A DNA stretch of 64,000 bases from Hyperoodon ampullatus (taxonomy: Eukaryota; Chordata; Mammalia; Artiodactyla; Ziphiidae), in contig CATKHW010000280.1 of NCBI GenBank assembly GCA_949752795.1, positions 434,001 to 498,000 on the forward strand, given 5' to 3'. Positions 61,950 to 64,000 of this stretch are shown here, in pieces. The notes under the pieces were generated by a model that was not told the origin of the DNA, did not search any database, and saw only the letters and a list, made by a program, of their open reading frames with translations. The translations under genes were made by a program, and so were the position numbers. Position 1 is the stretch's first letter, and every line of letters begins with the position of its first letter.

Positions 61950-63687
61950 TGATGAAACCTGGAATGACCCTATCTACAATGACAGCAGGATGTGGCATAA
62001 GGGGGGACACTAGGTACTGAGACGATTGGTGAGGTTTGGTGTGCAAATGCAGACCCTTTAAAGCACAAATGCCTGGCACCCATTCCATGGGTCCCAACTC
62101 ACCAGGTTGAAGGGAATATTACTACAGCTATAACATGTACGGGAAACCTAGAGAACGGACACACTGTGAATACGAAAGGTTTCTAAAACTCAACGAATAG
62201 TCCCTCTCCTGGTGCTCCAGTTTGAATTTCCATCTGCTTTACTATAAACCTCCCAACTTGGAGAGACAGTCCCTTTAACCTCCTGGTTCGCACAGGTTGC
62301 CAATTTGGCAGAGGATGAAAGGGAAGAGGGAGAACCAATGAGAGAATAGCTGTTAGGCATTTGGATGGGCACATATCACTGTAATTTCCCGGCAGGAAGA
62401 AGAATTAACAAAAGTCTCAGCCATCCACCGGGAACCAGTATAGGTCCTGAACCAAAATTTGGGACTTGCGGTCAGCTCACCAAAAACGAGTTGAAAAATG
62501 GAGCTCAGGGGCACAGCAATTCACAAACTGGCCGAGTAATAAAGGACAACTATCGTGCAAAAATCCTTTGAGGGAAGGCAACGAGGGGACTTGAAAGCGA
62601 GGCAGAATAGCAGAAAACAGATTTCAAGAGGTACGTTGGAATCGCCTTTAAAGCACAGGAAGAGGGGCACAACTTCGACAATGATGCACTTGGCCAAAGA
62701 GGGCGTATGCGTTTTCTCCTGAATATATTCAGGAGAAAACGCATACGCCCTCTTTGGCCAAGCAAGCAAGCGGGCAATGCAAATCTGCACTACAAAGAAG
62801 TATCACTTCCCACCGGTCAAAAGGGACATCCACAAAATGTGTAAAAACCAGAAAGGCAAGACAGGCCCTGGAGAACAGGGAGCCTTGTTATGCTGATGGG
62901 CGGGATGTAAATTGCCAACTGCCTCTCTGGAGGAGTGCATTGTGTTCCCTAAAGCAAGTAAACAACAGAGCTACAGAGCCAAGGGCATTTCCAGTCTAGG
63001 GAATATACCTTGGGAAAACTGAAAAATAATAAGACAGAGCCACCCCAAAATTTAGGGCTGCACTGCTTACAAGGACTTCAACTTGGGTACACCTTAAGTA
63101 TCCCAGGAAATATAAAAATGGTTCAAAAAATTGTGGTACTTACGTACGATGGAATATCCCTCAGCCATGAAATCAATGTCATAAGACCAGTAGCAGCAAA
63201 ATGGGTGGATTCAGGTACGATGATTCTAAGTGAAATAAGTCACAGAGAAAAAGAAACTTATCATAAGATATCACTTATGAAGATCCTGTAAACATGGCTA
63301 CACTTGAACTGAGTTAGGAAAGAGAACAGTGTCTCACATTTAGAAAACACTCTTATGCCTGCTTAAGGGGGAAGGAGAGGTGGGGTGATGCATAAAACCA
63401 GAGTTTGATATAAGCACAGGTACCGTTCCAAAAACCAACTATGGAATAGACAAGACCTACACCTTCCTCAGTGAAAGGGACTCAAAACCCCATATTTCCC
63501 GCAGAGCAATATATCTGACTAGTAAGAATCTTAAAACCTATGTATTGATATGTCTCCGTAAGGGAATCAAGTGTGTCTAGACTGGCATAAACATGGCAGC
63601 GAGAATCAGCTCAAACCCACTATAAAAAGGAATTTCAAAAACAAAACAAAAAAACTGGGAAATTCTTTACAATTCCTTAAGGGTCTC
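61950..63687 (+). repeat. Satellite monomer M22 (type B, compensated perfect palindrome)
   Basis: Type B head with GGGGGGACACTAGG. The palindrome 62689-62762 is perfect even though both arms differ from consensus (CCAAAGAGGG on the left, CCCTCTTTGG on the right). ORF2 relic at 63010-63291. Confidence 0.95.
62689..62762. repeat. 74 bp perfect palindrome (second compensated change)
   Basis: Same structure as the other interior monomers. An A:T pair in the A5/T5 part of the stem has become G:C (CCAAAGAGG left, CCTCTTTGG right). The remaining arm sequence is consensus. Confidence 0.95.
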
Positions 63688-64000
63688 TGATGAAACATGG
63701 AATGACCCTATCTACAACGACAGCTGGATGTGGCATAAGGCTGGACACTTGGGACTGAGAGGATAGGTGAGATTGGGTGAGCAAATGCAGACCCTTTAAA
63801 GCAACAATGCATGGCACCCATTCCATGGGTCCCAACTCTCCAGGTTGAAGGGAATATTACTACAGTTATAACATGTATGGGAAACCTAGAGAACGGACAC
63901 ACTGTGAATACGAAAGGTTTCTAAAACTCAAGGAATAGTCCCTCTCCTGTTGCTCCGGTTTGACTTTGCATCTGCTTTACTATCAATCTCCCAACTTGCA
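63688..64000 (+). repeat. Satellite monomer M23 (partial, type A)
   Basis: The array continues past the window end. The head is type A (AAGGCTGGACAC, CAACAATGCATGG). Confidence 0.95.

Larger units (their letters stand above)
30656..63687 (+). repeat. Tandem array of 19 L1-derived satellite monomers (M4-M22), period 1,736-1,742 bp
   Basis: The head TGATGAAACNTGGAATGACC recurs at 30656, 32395, 34137, 35876, 37614, 39352, 41090, 42828, 44567, 46303, 48042, 49782, 51520, 53259, 54996 (TAATG), 56735, 58473, 60212, 61950 and 63688. Each monomer has a non-L1 module (offset about 0-735), a 74 bp palindrome (offset about 740-813), an L1 ORF2-derived stretch to about offset 1340, then an L1 3' UTR ending in an A-rich tail. 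Monomer length and L1 origin fit the common cetacean satellite as I remember it. All copies point the same way. Confidence 0.95.

Noticed and set aside
34664..62790. Minus-strand frame of about 104 codons (MQICIARLLAWPKRAYAFSP...) present in most monomers, as a candidate conserved gene.
   Set aside because: It runs antisense to the L1-derived part and across the palindrome, varies in length with single substitutions, and is conserved only because whole monomers are homogenised.
30656..64000. CENP-B box within the monomer, to support a centromeric role.
   Set aside because: Reading the consensus by eye for the TTCG....A..CGGG pattern on both strands gave no match, so I make no centromere claim.

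Overview
This window is repetitive, non-genic DNA from a cetartiodactyl mammal, most likely a whale. I find no intact protein-coding gene, tRNA or rRNA. The L1 3' ends at about 0.7-2.5 kb and 6.6-6.8 kb are of the artiodactyl/cetacean type. The right half is a tandem array of a 1,738-1,740 bp monomer built largely from the 3' end of an L1 retrotransposon. From memory, the 'common cetacean satellite' has a monomer of about 1.75 kb (about 1.58 kb in delphinoid dolphins) and has been described as L1-derived. Length and L1 origin both match, so I infer a non-delphinoid cetacean; no database match was run.

Layout. 1-6.8 kb is the array flank: a 0.7 kb direct duplication (1-685 and 2728-3410) with two L1 3' fragments between its copies, a small 61-76 bp minisatellite (3819-4015), and a decayed gammaretrovirus-like pol remnant (about 4080-5040) with probable proviral 3' sequence after it. 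6.8-11.2 kb holds two diverged satellite monomers and the left part of a third. 11.25-30.23 kb is a 19 kb minisatellite of a 24-26 bp unit, lying inside that third monomer. 30.23-64.0 kb is the rest of the third monomer, then 19 complete monomers and a partial one running off the window.

Structure at several scales. The minisatellite is a hierarchy: 25 bp units, a 1,318 bp higher-order block in tandem, and a 3,146 bp block in tandem, with older versions of the same blocks scattered along it. The 1.74 kb array has two recognisable head types (A and B) that alternate over about 37.6-48.0 kb, giving a 3.476 kb dimer; elsewhere one type dominates. Divergence falls from the array edge (M1-M5) towards the interior (M6-M22).

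Most notable. Each interior monomer carries a 74 bp palindrome with 37 bp arms. Seven of the 17 interior copies are perfect. Two of these seven carry a different base pair from the consensus, with matching changes in both arms. That suggests arm-to-arm correction through a hairpin or cruciform, or selection on the fold. The many modest reading frames across the window are by-products of tandem repetition, apart from one frame in each monomer that is the relic C-terminus of L1 ORF2.
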